Assembly (NCBI RefSeq): GCF_003555545.1
Contig: NZ_CP032157.1
Coordinates: 810,546-874,545, forward strand
Source of the DNA: Paraflavitalea soli
GTDB lineage: Bacteria; Bacteroidota; Bacteroidia; Chitinophagales; Chitinophagaceae
Direction of reading: 5' to 3'
DNA length: 64,000 nucleotides
This document shows positions 9,348 to 16,809 of the stretch, piece after piece; position 1 is the stretch's first letter; each line of letters begins with the position of its first letter. A program made the position numbers and the translations under genes. A model generated the notes under the pieces. The model had not been told where the DNA came from, searched no databases, and worked only from the letters and a program-made list of their open reading frames with translations.

Positions 9348-10985
9348 CTAAAGGTTGATATCAGTTTTAACAATGCCAGTGGTGGGGCTGCCGGCCTCAA
9401 TGGTTATTTTGCCAGTGCCTTTTACGAGCCAGGTCAGTTGCTGCGAACTGAGCCCTTCCAGTGAATTCAGCAATTGGTTCTTGCGGCCGCTGATCACTGA
9501 CTGGTTGCCACCTGTATTCACTTTCACCTGTATGCGCTTGATCCAGTAACTTCTTTCGCCCAGTTTGGTATGGGAAGCCAGGATGCCTTTATTGGCTACA
9601 TCAAGTGTAATGCGGGTGAGGCCATTGCCTACTTTTTCTGTTTTTACATTGAGTATATCCAGTTCGGGCTGATAAGCTGCCAGCTTGAGTACAAAATCTG
9701 TGTGTTTTTTAACGATATCCGGTACCAGTTTGAAAGGTGGGTTGATCAATACAAAGGGATCGAGGCCGCCTGCTTCCACCGTTCTGCCGGCGAAATCCGG
9801 ATGTTGTACCGGTTTCCATTCAGTAAATGTATTGGTGATGCCTTGCTGGGCAGCCCAACGCAGGTAGTTGGCAGTGGGATCTTCTACAGACAATGCTTTT
9901 TCTTTTTTTGCCGTATCAGGTTTGACCTTGGGTACAAACCAGCCTGGGGTGCTGTAGCTGTAGCGGGCATAATGGTAATAGCCCCAGGAAAGGAAGTCGC
10001 CGCCTGCTGCGGTTGTTTTGGGCGCTTCTTTCATCCCGGTGATCTTATTGTATAGGTCTGATACCAGGGTATTGGCTTTGGCATCAGCTTCCTGGTAGCC
10101 GGCAACGATACGTTGACTGGCTGCGGGGGCGCTATAAGCAATAGGCGTAGAGAGGTTGTTGTTGCTGCTGAAACTGATCAGGGCATATACATTGAACAGG
10201 TCAAACAGCTGATCGGCCAATGCCCTTGTTTCTTTTTCGGATACGGCAAATTCTCCGGCGCCCTGGGTAAAGGAGGGATGTTTGTAGGTGAAGTTCTTGT
10301 TGAACCATACGCCGCCTTCTCCGTCTTCATTGAATTGATTGTCCTTGTCGTTGTCGATGCCTTCGGCCAGCAGCAGGTATTTACCTTTTTCTCCTTTGGA
10401 GGCATCCGTTTTGATCAGTACGCGTGGATCATCGGGATGCAATTTGTAATCGCCCAGGGGAGATTCTACGCGTATCCAGGTGATCTTGCCATTGCCATCG
10501 AGGTCATCGTAACCGTCTTCATCATTTTTGCCATCCCGGTCATCATCTGTACTGGTGGCATTACCCTGGCGCTCGTATTTCAGTTTGGCGAAATACTGCT
10601 CCGTGGCATCGGGGCTCATATTGGGGAATACATAAAAAGTGGTTTTGCTGAGCAGGGCTTTGATGCTATCGGTATTGCTGCCTTTGAGCAGGTCTTCGGC
10701 AAAACCAATGGCCAGCTCGGTACCCAGCAGGTGGTTGCCTTCTACACCGCCTACAATGGCGATGGCTGGTTTGGAGGTGGTATTGCCGGCGCCAATGGTG
10801 ATCATCCAGGCGTCTTTATTGCCTGCGGTGCGGGCAATGGACTTTACCGACGCCAATTGCGGGTATTGTTTGGATAAAGCCTGTATACGATTGGTTTGTT
10901 GCTGGTAATTGCTGTAGTCATTCTGCGCCTCTGCAGCCAACAGGGGTAGCAGGCCGCACAGGAGTGCAATCAGTTTTTTTCTCAT
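9348..10985 (-). CDS. Secreted M14-like protein with degenerate active site
   Basis: 545 residues from the Met at 10985, chosen because MRKKLIALLCGLLPLLAAEA then forms a normal signal peptide; the longer frame to 11126 would put unusual sequence in front of it. It aligns without gaps to the neighbouring M14 enzyme around the first zinc motif, but HSNE there is EGNH here (Glu82, His85): the ligands are swapped. The Arg of NPDAR is Thr (SPDAT), the third histidine in SYHNSGG is replaced (SFSSNNN), and the catalytic Glu region reads STPGW. The Asp-rich inserts (DDDRDGKNDEDGYDDLDGNG and GIDNDKDNQFNEDG) are kept. I infer loss of carboxypeptidase chemistry but conservation of fold, perhaps as a binding partner. 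It is probably co-transcribed with the active paralogue. Confidence 0.8.
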   Translation of the reverse strand: MRKKLIALLCGLLPLLAAEAQNDYSNYQQQTNRIQALSKQYPQLASVKSIARTAGNKDAWMITIGAGNTTSKPAIAIVGGVEGNHLLGTELAIGFAEDLLKGSNTDSIKALLSKTTFYVFPNMSPDATEQYFAKLKYERQGNATSTDDDRDGKNDEDGYDDLDGNGKITWIRVESPLGDYKLHPDDPRVLIKTDASKGEKGKYLLLAEGIDNDKDNQFNEDGEGGVWFNKNFTYKHPSFTQGAGEFAVSEKETRALADQLFDLFNVYALISFSSNNNLSTPIAYSAPAASQRIVAGYQEADAKANTLVSDLYNKITGMKEAPKTTAAGGDFLSWGYYHYARYSYSTPGWFVPKVKPDTAKKEKALSVEDPTANYLRWAAQQGITNTFTEWKPVQHPDFAGRTVEAGGLDPFVLINPPFKLVPDIVKKHTDFVLKLAAYQPELDILNVKTEKVGNGLTRITLDVANKGILASHTKLGERSYWIKRIQVKVNTGGNQSVISGRKNQLLNSLEGLSSQQLTWLVKGTGKITIEAGSPTTGIVKTDINL

Positions 10986-11082
10986 GCAGGGGAATTTTTT
11001 AGGGAATAAATATAGGGAAAACGAGGGTTGGCGGGCTGGAAAGTTGATAAAGGGAATTGGGTGTGGTTGACAGGTCAGTAGG

Positions 11083-11688
11083 CTAAGCGCTAACAGCTTG
11101 CTGACTAAGCGCCAGCAGTTGCTCATGGAGTTTCAATACCTGGGGTATTACCGGCTGTTGTTCATCATTATAGACCACAAAATCACAGAGTCTCATTTTT
11201 ATGACCTGTTTTACCTGCTTACTCATGCGGGCTATTACATCTTCCCTGGTAATATGGTCCCTTTGCATGGTGCGGTGGATGCGCAGTGCATCAGGAGCGG
11301 ATACACCGATCACGTAATCGAGCTGTGATTGCGAGCCGCTTTCAAATATCAGGGCAGCTTCTTTTACGGCATAGGGAGTGGTTTGAGCCTGCATCCATTT
11401 TTCTCCATCGCGGATGGTGGCGGGATGTACTAATGAATTCAATAGTTCCAGTTTGGCGGGATCATTGAATACAATACCAGCCAGGTATTTCCGGTTGAGG
11501 ATGTTATTGTCGTAGGCGTCGTCGCCAAAATGTTGTATGATCTGTTCCCGCAGCAAGGGATCGGCATTCATGATGTGCCTGGCTGCTTCATCGGCATAGT
11601 ATACAGGGATACCCAGCACTTCAAATACTTTGGCTACGGTGCTTTTGCCGGAACCAATACCGCCTGTAAGACCAACGCGTAAAGCCAT
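11083..11688 (-). CDS. coaE: Dephospho-CoA kinase
   Basis: 201 residues, normal length. It phosphorylates the 3'-hydroxyl of dephospho-CoA, the last step of coenzyme A synthesis. The P-loop GLTGGIGSGKST is at residues 6-17, followed by YYADEAARHIM, and ALIFESGSQSQLDYVIGV and a lid-like RMSKQVKQ further on. It lies in the conserved order nusB-DUF1573-yajC-coaE, but two hairpins with T tracts separate it from yajC, so it may have its own promoter in the ~105-bp gap. panC and panD for the same cofactor pathway are elsewhere in the window (39-40 kb). Confidence 0.93.
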   Translation of the reverse strand: MALRVGLTGGIGSGKSTVAKVFEVLGIPVYYADEAARHIMNADPLLREQIIQHFGDDAYDNNILNRKYLAGIVFNDPAKLELLNSLVHPATIRDGEKWMQAQTTPYAVKEAALIFESGSQSQLDYVIGVSAPDALRIHRTMQRDHITREDVIARMSKQVKQVIKMRLCDFVVYNDEQQPVIPQVLKLHEQLLALSQQAVSA

Positions 11689-11704
11689 AAGGAAGCAAAT
11701 TAAT

Positions 11705-11737
11705 AAAAAAGGGAGATATCATCCTGGTGATGCTCCC
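11705..11737 (-). terminator. Second hairpin terminator between yajC and coaE
   Basis: On the minus strand GGGAG...CTCCC (11737-11711) with an inner ATCA/TGAT pairing is followed by a run of T (11710-11705). It lies just in front of coaE and downstream of another strong terminator. Confidence 0.55.
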
Positions 11738-11741
11738 TTTA

Positions 11742-11769
11742 TAAAAAAAACCGGATGCAGGCATCCGGT
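11742..11769 (-). terminator. Rho-independent terminator after yajC
   Basis: A perfect 9-bp stem ACCGGATGC/GCATCCGGT with a 2-nt loop (11750-11769) is followed on the minus strand by eight or more T residues. It ends the nusB-DUF1573-yajC transcript. Confidence 0.85.
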
Positions 11770-11795
11770 TCACTATTTTCACTTTACGGGATCAC

Positions 11796-12137
11796 TTATT
11801 TAGTAGTGGTCGCAGCAGCAGCGGCTTTATTGATGTTGTTGGTCCATTCAATAGAGATAGCGCTTTTTTCGATCTTGATATAGCTGCCGGGGCTGGTTTC
11901 CAGGTCGATGGTACCATCCTCGTTCACTTTATTGATCTTACCGTGAATACCGGCAATCGTTACCACTTTTTCACCCTTCTGCAAGTTTGCCTGGAATTCC
12001 TTAGCGGCCTTCGCTTTTTTAGCTTGGGGACGGATCATGAACAACCAGAAAATAAGGATCATACCTCCCAGCAAAACCAGTTGCATAGTTCCTCCGCCTG
12101 ATGCCGGTGCTTGTAAGAGAACAACTAAAGATGTCAT
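11796..12137 (-). CDS. yajC: Preprotein translocase subunit YajC
   Basis: 113 residues from the Met at 12137 (MTSLVVLLQAP), preferred over the frame's earlier start at 12203 because it places the single membrane helix (QLVLLGGMILIFWLFMIRP) near the N-terminus as in other YajC proteins. The helix is followed by the family's basic stretch (QAKKAKAAKEFQ) and the KGEKVVTIAGIHGKI segment. YajC associates with SecDF-SecYEG in the inner membrane. The C-terminal tail is Ala/Thr-rich. It lies in the nusB-DUF1573-yajC cluster and is followed by a strong terminator. Confidence 0.92.
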   Translation of the reverse strand: MTSLVVLLQAPASGGGTMQLVLLGGMILIFWLFMIRPQAKKAKAAKEFQANLQKGEKVVTIAGIHGKINKVNEDGTIDLETSPGSYIKIEKSAISIEWTNNINKAAAAATTTK

Positions 12138-12252
12138 TGATATACCTGTTTTAAAAATGTTGAATAATGTAGGGTCTGCGGCCGCAAGATACGCCAATCC
12201 CAATAATTATGACTTCTGTATCTGTAAATGGTATGAGCAGCAGGCCATTGCT

Positions 12253-12678
12253 TTACTGTTTTTTAGGAGTAACCTCTACCGAAAATTCCAGTTTGTGTTC
12301 CTCTGATCCTCCGGTATTGGCATACACAAAGATGCTTTTATTATTGCGGCCCGGTTTACCACTGCTGTTAAAGGAGGCCTTAATAAGTCCTTCCTGGCCG
12401 GGGGCAATGGGTTCTTCGGGTTTTTCAGCCACCGTACAGCCACAGCTTACATTCACTTTCTTGATGACCAGTGGTTTGGTGCCGGTATTCTTAAAGCGGT
12501 AGGAGATATCCACTACCTGCCCTTCGTTGACAGTGCCCATATCCCTGATCGAGTCGATCCATTGAATAGTGGTTGGCTCAATAGCTGCGGCCGGATTGGC
12601 GGTTTTTTCTGTGGCGTTGCTTTGGCAGGCTACAGCCAGCACACCAACAGCGATCGCTACATACAATAATGCTTTCAT
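12253..12678 (-). CDS. DUF1573 lipoprotein
   Basis: 141 residues from the Met at 12678 (MKALLYVAIAVGVLAVACQS), which gives a lipoprotein signal with LAVAC as lipobox. The rest is a single DUF1573 Ig-like domain with the typical IQWIDSIRDMGTVNEGQ, YRFKNTGTKPLVI and SCGCTVAE segments. The family's function is unknown; members are common in Bacteroidota and often sit beside nusB and yajC as here. It is on the same strand as nusB, 41 bp downstream of it, and is probably co-transcribed. Confidence 0.88.
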   Translation of the reverse strand: MKALLYVAIAVGVLAVACQSNATEKTANPAAAIEPTTIQWIDSIRDMGTVNEGQVVDISYRFKNTGTKPLVIKKVNVSCGCTVAEKPEEPIAPGQEGLIKASFNSSGKPGRNNKSIFVYANTGGSEEHKLEFSVEVTPKKQ

Positions 12679-12719
12679 TCTAAGAGGGTTTAACAAGTGA
12701 TGTTTGTTATGAACTAAGA

Positions 12720-13646
12720 TCAGGAAGGCTTAAATGCCACCTTATGCATTTTGTCGTCACGTACCAGGTCTTTATGGATATTATCGAGGATACCATTCAC
12801 AAACTGGCCGCTCTGAGGAGTACTATATTCCTTGGCCAGGTCGATGTATTCATTGATGGTTACCTTGGGGGGAATGGTCTCGAAGTAGAGGAACTCACAA
12901 ACACCCATGCGCATCAGGATCATGTCCAGTACCGCGATCCGTTCGGGGTCCCAGTTCTTGAGCCTGGGCTTGATGTACTCCATCGTCACCTCTTTTTTCT
13001 CCAGCACGGTTTCGAGCAGGCTCTTGCCAAACTGCCATTTTTCCCGGCTGATCAGCTCCTGGAAGTTAAAGCTGGCAGGCTTGTTCAGGAAATTCTGCAG
13101 CAGGAGGCGCAGCATGTCCGCATCATCATCCCAGTTGGTGAAGTTTTCTTCCACGTAGCTGGTAAAATCTTCATTGGGCAGCATAAGCTCATTGAAGATA
13201 AATTCCAGCATGGATTTTTCTTCTTTCTTATCCCTGCCTTCCACGGCAATATATTGTTGGTACCTGTCGGTCTCCACCAGTTGCAGGTACATTTTCTTTA
13301 ATAATTCGGGGTTTTCCAGCAATTCGGGCCTGGCTTCCTTTACCGCTTTCTGGTAGGAGGGGTATTCGAGTATTTTCCACAGTAACTCATTGCCTGCCAG
13401 TTTGATGTTCACATTCAGATCGGCCTTGGATGGCAGGTGTTTTCCGGCGCGGTTGCGGGAATCAACTTCTGCGTAGCGGGCTAATTCGGTTAAAAAATGG
13501 ATCAGGTAAACAAAAAGATGGTGGGTGTGGTCAAAGTGCTTCTGGAGTAATCTGAAAGGGTCATTGGGTTTGGTGGTGGTTTCCTGGGTTTCCACGGAAT
13601 AGAGGGCCTGCATTACCTTCACACGGATGTTTCTTCTACTGATCAT
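12720..13646 (-). CDS. nusB: Transcription antitermination protein NusB (long form)
   Basis: 308 residues, about twice the proteobacterial NusB (~140), as is usual in Bacteroidota. The N-terminus MISRRNIRVKVMQALYSVE is the RNA-binding arginine-rich start. The C-terminal half holds the canonical core (DPERIAVLDMILMRMGVCEFL, then PPKVTINEYIDLAKEYSTPQ and VNGILDNI). The central ~150 residues are a lineage-specific insertion. NusB with NusE binds boxA RNA in rRNA antitermination. A TAGTTTTG -7 box lies 24 bp upstream of the start, making nusB the first gene of the cluster. Confidence 0.9.
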   Translation of the reverse strand: MISRRNIRVKVMQALYSVETQETTTKPNDPFRLLQKHFDHTHHLFVYLIHFLTELARYAEVDSRNRAGKHLPSKADLNVNIKLAGNELLWKILEYPSYQKAVKEARPELLENPELLKKMYLQLVETDRYQQYIAVEGRDKKEEKSMLEFIFNELMLPNEDFTSYVEENFTNWDDDADMLRLLLQNFLNKPASFNFQELISREKWQFGKSLLETVLEKKEVTMEYIKPRLKNWDPERIAVLDMILMRMGVCEFLYFETIPPKVTINEYIDLAKEYSTPQSGQFVNGILDNIHKDLVRDDKMHKVAFKPS

Positions 13647-13669
13647 GCTAAGAACTTATTTTGAACCGG

Positions 13670-13677
13670 CAAAACTA
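13670..13677 (-). promoter_or_regulatory. -7 box of nusB promoter
   Basis: The minus strand reads TAGTTTTG, a match to TAnnTTTG, 24 bp in front of the nusB start codon. The upstream side enters a repeat-rich intergenic palindrome, so the -33 element is unclear. Confidence 0.5.
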
Positions 13678-13685
13678 AGGATAAA

Positions 13686-13831
13686 AGTCGGAAAGTCGGG
13701 TTTGGTTAGTCCGAAAGTCGGAAAATCCGTAAGTCGGTAAGTAATACTGGAGTCGTAGGGCTGTTTTCTTCGGTCTTTCCGTCTTCCGGTCTTCCGGACT
13801 TGCCTCCCCGGACTTCTGGTCTTCCGGACTT
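13686..13831. repeat. Intergenic palindromic repeat, family A copy 1
   Basis: AAGTCGG and GTCCGAAAGTC words fill the left arm and their complements (CTTTCCGTCTTCCGG, TCTTCCGGACTT twice) the right arm, making a long imperfect hairpin between divergent nusB and groES. Segments AGTCCGAAAGTC (13708-13719) and AGTCGGTAAGTAATA (13732-13746) recur almost exactly at 26791-26813, so this is a dispersed element. Confidence 0.75.
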
Positions 13832-13951
13832 AACTGCAATAATGGCATTGAGCTTGAATACAATATGCCAGTTCTAGGTAAAGGTTCTGTCACCATTTCC
13901 TTCCAAAGCTGAAAAAATGGCTTGTATAAACGGTTTGGTATGGAATATGTT

Positions 13952-13959
13952 TACCTTTG
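13952..13959 (+). promoter_or_regulatory. -7 box of groESL promoter
   Basis: TACCTTTG matches TAnnTTTG, about 75 bp upstream of groES. A TTTG lies at 13934-13937 but only 14 bp away, shorter than the usual ~19. No CIRCE heat-shock operator is present. Confidence 0.5.
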
Positions 13960-14033
13960 CCGCCCCCCGGCAGGCACAAAAACACAATTGCCGGGTACTA
14001 AACATTTCACCAAAATCAAAAAACTGATAAACT

Positions 14034-14315
14034 ATGGCTAAGAAAGTCAATGTTACCCCCTTGCACGACCGGGTAATTGTGAAACCCGCAAAAGCGGAAG
14101 AGAAAACTGCCGGTGGTATCATCATCCCCGACACTGCCAAAGAAAAGCCTCAGCGTGGTACCGTAGTTGCTGCAGGTCCTGGTAAGAAGGATGAGCCGGT
14201 AACAGTAAAAGTAGGTGATACCGTATTATACGGTAAGTATTCCGGAACGGAGATCCAGATCGAGGGTGATGACCTCCTGATCATGAGAGAAAGCGACATC
14301 CTGGCAATTGTTTAA
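14034..14315 (+). CDS. groES: Co-chaperonin GroES
   Basis: 93 residues, full length. The seven-fold lid of the GroEL folding chamber. Characteristic segments are [20 protein letters not shown] with the mobile loop ([16 protein letters not shown]), [15 protein letters not shown] and the end [10 protein letters not shown]. It is followed 70 bp downstream by groEL, with a short intergenic repeat between them, as a bicistronic operon. Confidence 0.97.
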   Translation: MAKKVNVTPLHDRVIVKPAKAEEKTAGGIIIPDTAKEKPQRGTVVAAGPGKKDEPVTVKVGDTVLYGKYSGTEIQIEGDDLLIMRESDILAIV

Positions 14316-14352
14316 TAAATGTGGTAATGATATTATGCTCTCCATTATCAAA

Positions 14353-14379
14353 TTTTCAAATTAACTAATTCTCAAATTA
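14353..14379 (+). repeat. TTTTCAAATTA intergenic repeat, family B copy 1
   Basis: TTTTCAAATTA followed by ACTAATT and CTCAAATTA lies in the groES-groEL gap. The same words recur in both orientations at 16705-16809. Confidence 0.65.
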
Positions 14380-14385
14380 AATAAT

Positions 14386-16026
14386 ATGGCAAAACAACTG
14401 TTCTTCGATATCGAAGCCCGTAATAAAATGAAGAAAGGGGTTGATATTCTGGCGAATGCGGTGAAAGTGACATTAGGTCCCAAAGGCCGTAATGTGGTAC
14501 TGGAAAAGAAATTCGGTGCACCAGCGATCACCAAAGATGGTGTTACTGTAGCAAAAGAAATTGAACTGGAAGATCCCATCGAGAACATGGGCGCCCAGAT
14601 GGTAAAAGAAGTAGCTTCCAAAACTGCTGATATTGCAGGTGATGGTACTACTACTGCCACTGTACTCGCACAAGCTATCATCAGCGAAGGTTTGAAAAAC
14701 GTAGCTGCAGGTGCCAACCCAATGGACCTGAAACGTGGTATCGACAAGGCTGTTGCCCAGGTGGTAGAAAACCTGAAGAGCCAGTCTCAGCCTGTAGGTA
14801 TCGATAGCAAAAAGATCCAACAAGTAGCTTCTATCTCTGCCAACAACGACGAAACCATCGGCAAGCTGATTGCTGAAGCTTTCGGTAAAGTAGGTAAAGA
14901 AGGTGTGATCACTGTAGAAGAAGCAAAAGGTACTGATACTACTGTAGAAGTAGTAGAAGGTATGCAATTCGACCGTGGTTACCTCTCCGCTTATTTCGTT
15001 ACCAACAGCGAAAAGATGGAAGTAGAACTGCAAAACCCTTATATCCTGATCTACGATAAGAAGATCAGCGCTATGAAGGATATCCTCCACATCCTGGAGA
15101 AAGTTGCTCAAAGCGGCCGTCCTTTACTGATCATCTCTGAAGACCTGGAAGGTGAAGCACTCGCTACCCTGGTGGTAAACAAATTGCGTGGAACCCTGAA
15201 AGTAGCAGCTGTAAAAGCTCCTGGTTTCGGCGACCGTCGTAAAGAAATGCTGCAGGATATCGCGGTTCTTACCAAAGGTATCGTGATCAGCGAAGAGCAA
15301 GGTTATACACTGGAAAAAGCCGACCTCAGCTACCTGGGACAAGCTTCTTCTGTTACCATCGACAAAGACAACACTACTGTTGTTGGCGGCAAGGGTAAAA
15401 AAGATGATATCATCGCCCGTGTAAACCAGATCAAATCCCAGATCGAGTCTACTACTTCTGACTACGATAAAGAAAAATTACAGGAACGCCTGGCTAAATT
15501 AAGCGGTGGTGTAGCTGTTCTCTATGTAGGTGCTGCTACTGAAGTAGAAATGAAAGAGAAGAAAGACCGTGTAGATGATGCCCTGCATGCAACACGTGCT
15601 GCAGTAGAAGAAGGTATTGTGCCTGGTGGTGGTATCGCGTACATCCGCGCTATTGCCAGCCTGGACAAACTGAAAGGTGCTGTAAATGAAGACGAGCAGA
15701 CTGGTATCGCTATCGTTAAACGCGCTATCGAAGAGCCGCTGCGCCAGATCGTGTTCAACAGCGGTATTGAAGGTAGCATCGTTGTTCAGAAAGTAAAAGA
15801 AGGTCAGGCTGATTTTGGTTTCAATGCACGCACTGAAAAGTATGAAAACCTTTTCCGCGCTGGTGTAATTGATCCTACCAAGGTTACCCGTATTGCATTG
15901 GAAAATGCTGCTTCTATTGCCGGTATGCTGCTCACTACTGAGTGTGTAATTGCCGACAAGCCTAAGAAGGAAGAAGCCCACAGCCATGCTGGTGGCGCTC
16001 CTGATATGGGCGGCATGGGTTACTAA
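14386..16026 (+). CDS. groEL: Chaperonin GroEL
   Basis: 546 residues, full length, 60-kDa chaperonin subunit. The ATP-binding segments are visible ([11 protein letters not shown] near residue 31, [14 protein letters not shown] near 86, [22 protein letters not shown] near 375-400, and [10 protein letters not shown] near 410). The C-terminus ends in a histidine-containing linker and a short GGM-type tail ([11 protein letters not shown]). It forms the groESL operon with groES and is followed by a hairpin terminator. Codon choice is visibly more biased than in neighbours, as expected for a highly expressed gene. Confidence 0.98.
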   Translation: MAKQLFFDIEARNKMKKGVDILANAVKVTLGPKGRNVVLEKKFGAPAITKDGVTVAKEIELEDPIENMGAQMVKEVASKTADIAGDGTTTATVLAQAIISEGLKNVAAGANPMDLKRGIDKAVAQVVENLKSQSQPVGIDSKKIQQVASISANNDETIGKLIAEAFGKVGKEGVITVEEAKGTDTTVEVVEGMQFDRGYLSAYFVTNSEKMEVELQNPYILIYDKKISAMKDILHILEKVAQSGRPLLIISEDLEGEALATLVVNKLRGTLKVAAVKAPGFGDRRKEMLQDIAVLTKGIVISEEQGYTLEKADLSYLGQASSVTIDKDNTTVVGGKGKKDDIIARVNQIKSQIESTTSDYDKEKLQERLAKLSGGVAVLYVGAATEVEMKEKKDRVDDALHATRAAVEEGIVPGGGIAYIRAIASLDKLKGAVNEDEQTGIAIVKRAIEEPLRQIVFNSGIEGSIVVQKVKEGQADFGFNARTEKYENLFRAGVIDPTKVTRIALENAASIAGMLLTTECVIADKPKKEEAHSHAGGAPDMGGMGY

Positions 16027-16100
16027 GAAGAGCATACAGCATACAGCATATAGCATATCGTATTCAAAAGAATACAATGTTCTATCTGTATCAACAATAC

Positions 16101-16141
16101 AAATCCCGCTGATTTCCGTTTTTACGGAAGCAGCGGGATTT
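16101..16141 (+). terminator. Terminator after groEL
   Basis: AAATCCCGCT pairs with AGCGGGATTT and an inner TTTCCG pairs with CGGAA around a T-rich loop. The T tract is weak (TCTCTTTG). A short tandem of GCATACA/GCATATA words at 16033-16062 precedes it. Confidence 0.7.
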
Positions 16142-16243
16142 CTCTTTGTACAAATCGGACAGCTCCGGCTGCCGTTTGTATAAAAAAGGCGGGGCGCTGG
16201 CTAAAGGCTGTTATATTTAAAGAACTATTTTAATACAGTCAAC

Positions 16244-16702
16244 ATGAAAAAAGCATTGCTATTATTGCTGGTGGCTATCAGTACCCATGGCCTGCTGCAG
16301 GCCCAAACTACCGAAGACTCTGTTAAGGCAGCCGTGAACCAATTGTTTGAAGGCATGAAAACGGCCAATGCGGGCCTCGTAAAAACTGCTTTTGCCGATA
16401 GCGCCATCCTGCAAACCATAATAACCCGCAACAAAGAAGGGAAAACAGTGATCCGCAATGAAGCGGTGAGTGCCTTTGCCGATTTTGTAGGCAAGCAAAC
16501 TGCCGGCGCCGCCGATGAGCGTATCCAGTTTGAGACGATCAGGATCGATGGGCCGCTGGCCAGTGTGTGGACACCGTATAAGTTTTATTTCAACGGCCAG
16601 TTCAGCCACTGCGGCGTCAACTCTTTCCAGTTGGTACGCCTCAACGGGCAGTGGAAGATCCAGTATTTGATTGATACACGCAGGAAAGACAAATGCGAAT
16701 AA
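16244..16702 (+). CDS. Secreted NTF2-like (SnoaL/DUF4440-type) protein
   Basis: 152 residues with a signal peptide (MKKALLLLLVAISTHGLLQAQ). The mature part looks like one alpha/beta cone domain: an N-terminal helix pair (VKAAVNQLFEGMKTANAGLVKTAFADSA by pattern) and strands including SVWTPYKFYFNGQFSHCG and LVRLNGQWKIQYLIDTRR, with the closing G-W-K-I pattern usual in this fold. Substrate or partner is unknown. It is transcribed after the groESL terminator, probably alone. Confidence 0.75.
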   Translation: MKKALLLLLVAISTHGLLQAQTTEDSVKAAVNQLFEGMKTANAGLVKTAFADSAILQTIITRNKEGKTVIRNEAVSAFADFVGKQTAGAADERIQFETIRIDGPLASVWTPYKFYFNGQFSHCGVNSFQLVRLNGQWKIQYLIDTRRKDKCE

Positions 16703-16704
16703 TA

Positions 16705-16809
16705 ATGTGTTAATTTGAGAATGTGTTAATTTGAAAATGAGGACTTATGCTGCGCCCTGGTTCCGCAAAGGCATTTTCAAATTACCACATTACCACATTT
16801 TCAAATTAC
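16705..16809. repeat. Inverted pair of TTTTCAAATTA repeats, family B copies 2 and 3
   Basis: Copy 2 (16705-16739, GTGTTAATTTGAGAATG then GTGTTAATTTGAAAATG) faces copy 3 (16772-16809, CATTTTCAAATTACCACATT then CCACATTTTCAAATTAC), so they can pair into a long stem with a ~32-nt loop. It lies between convergent genes and could stop transcription both ways. Copy 3 supplies the TAA stop (16808-16806) of the minus-strand gene. Confidence 0.75.

Noticed and set aside
9348-11126. Longer N-terminus of the M14-like protein from 11126
   Set aside because: The extension would overlap the end of coaE by 44 bp and place 47 residues in front of an otherwise perfect signal peptide.
13832-14033. CIRCE heat-shock operator before groES
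   Set aside because: The TTAGCACTC-N9-GAGTGCTAA element is not present.
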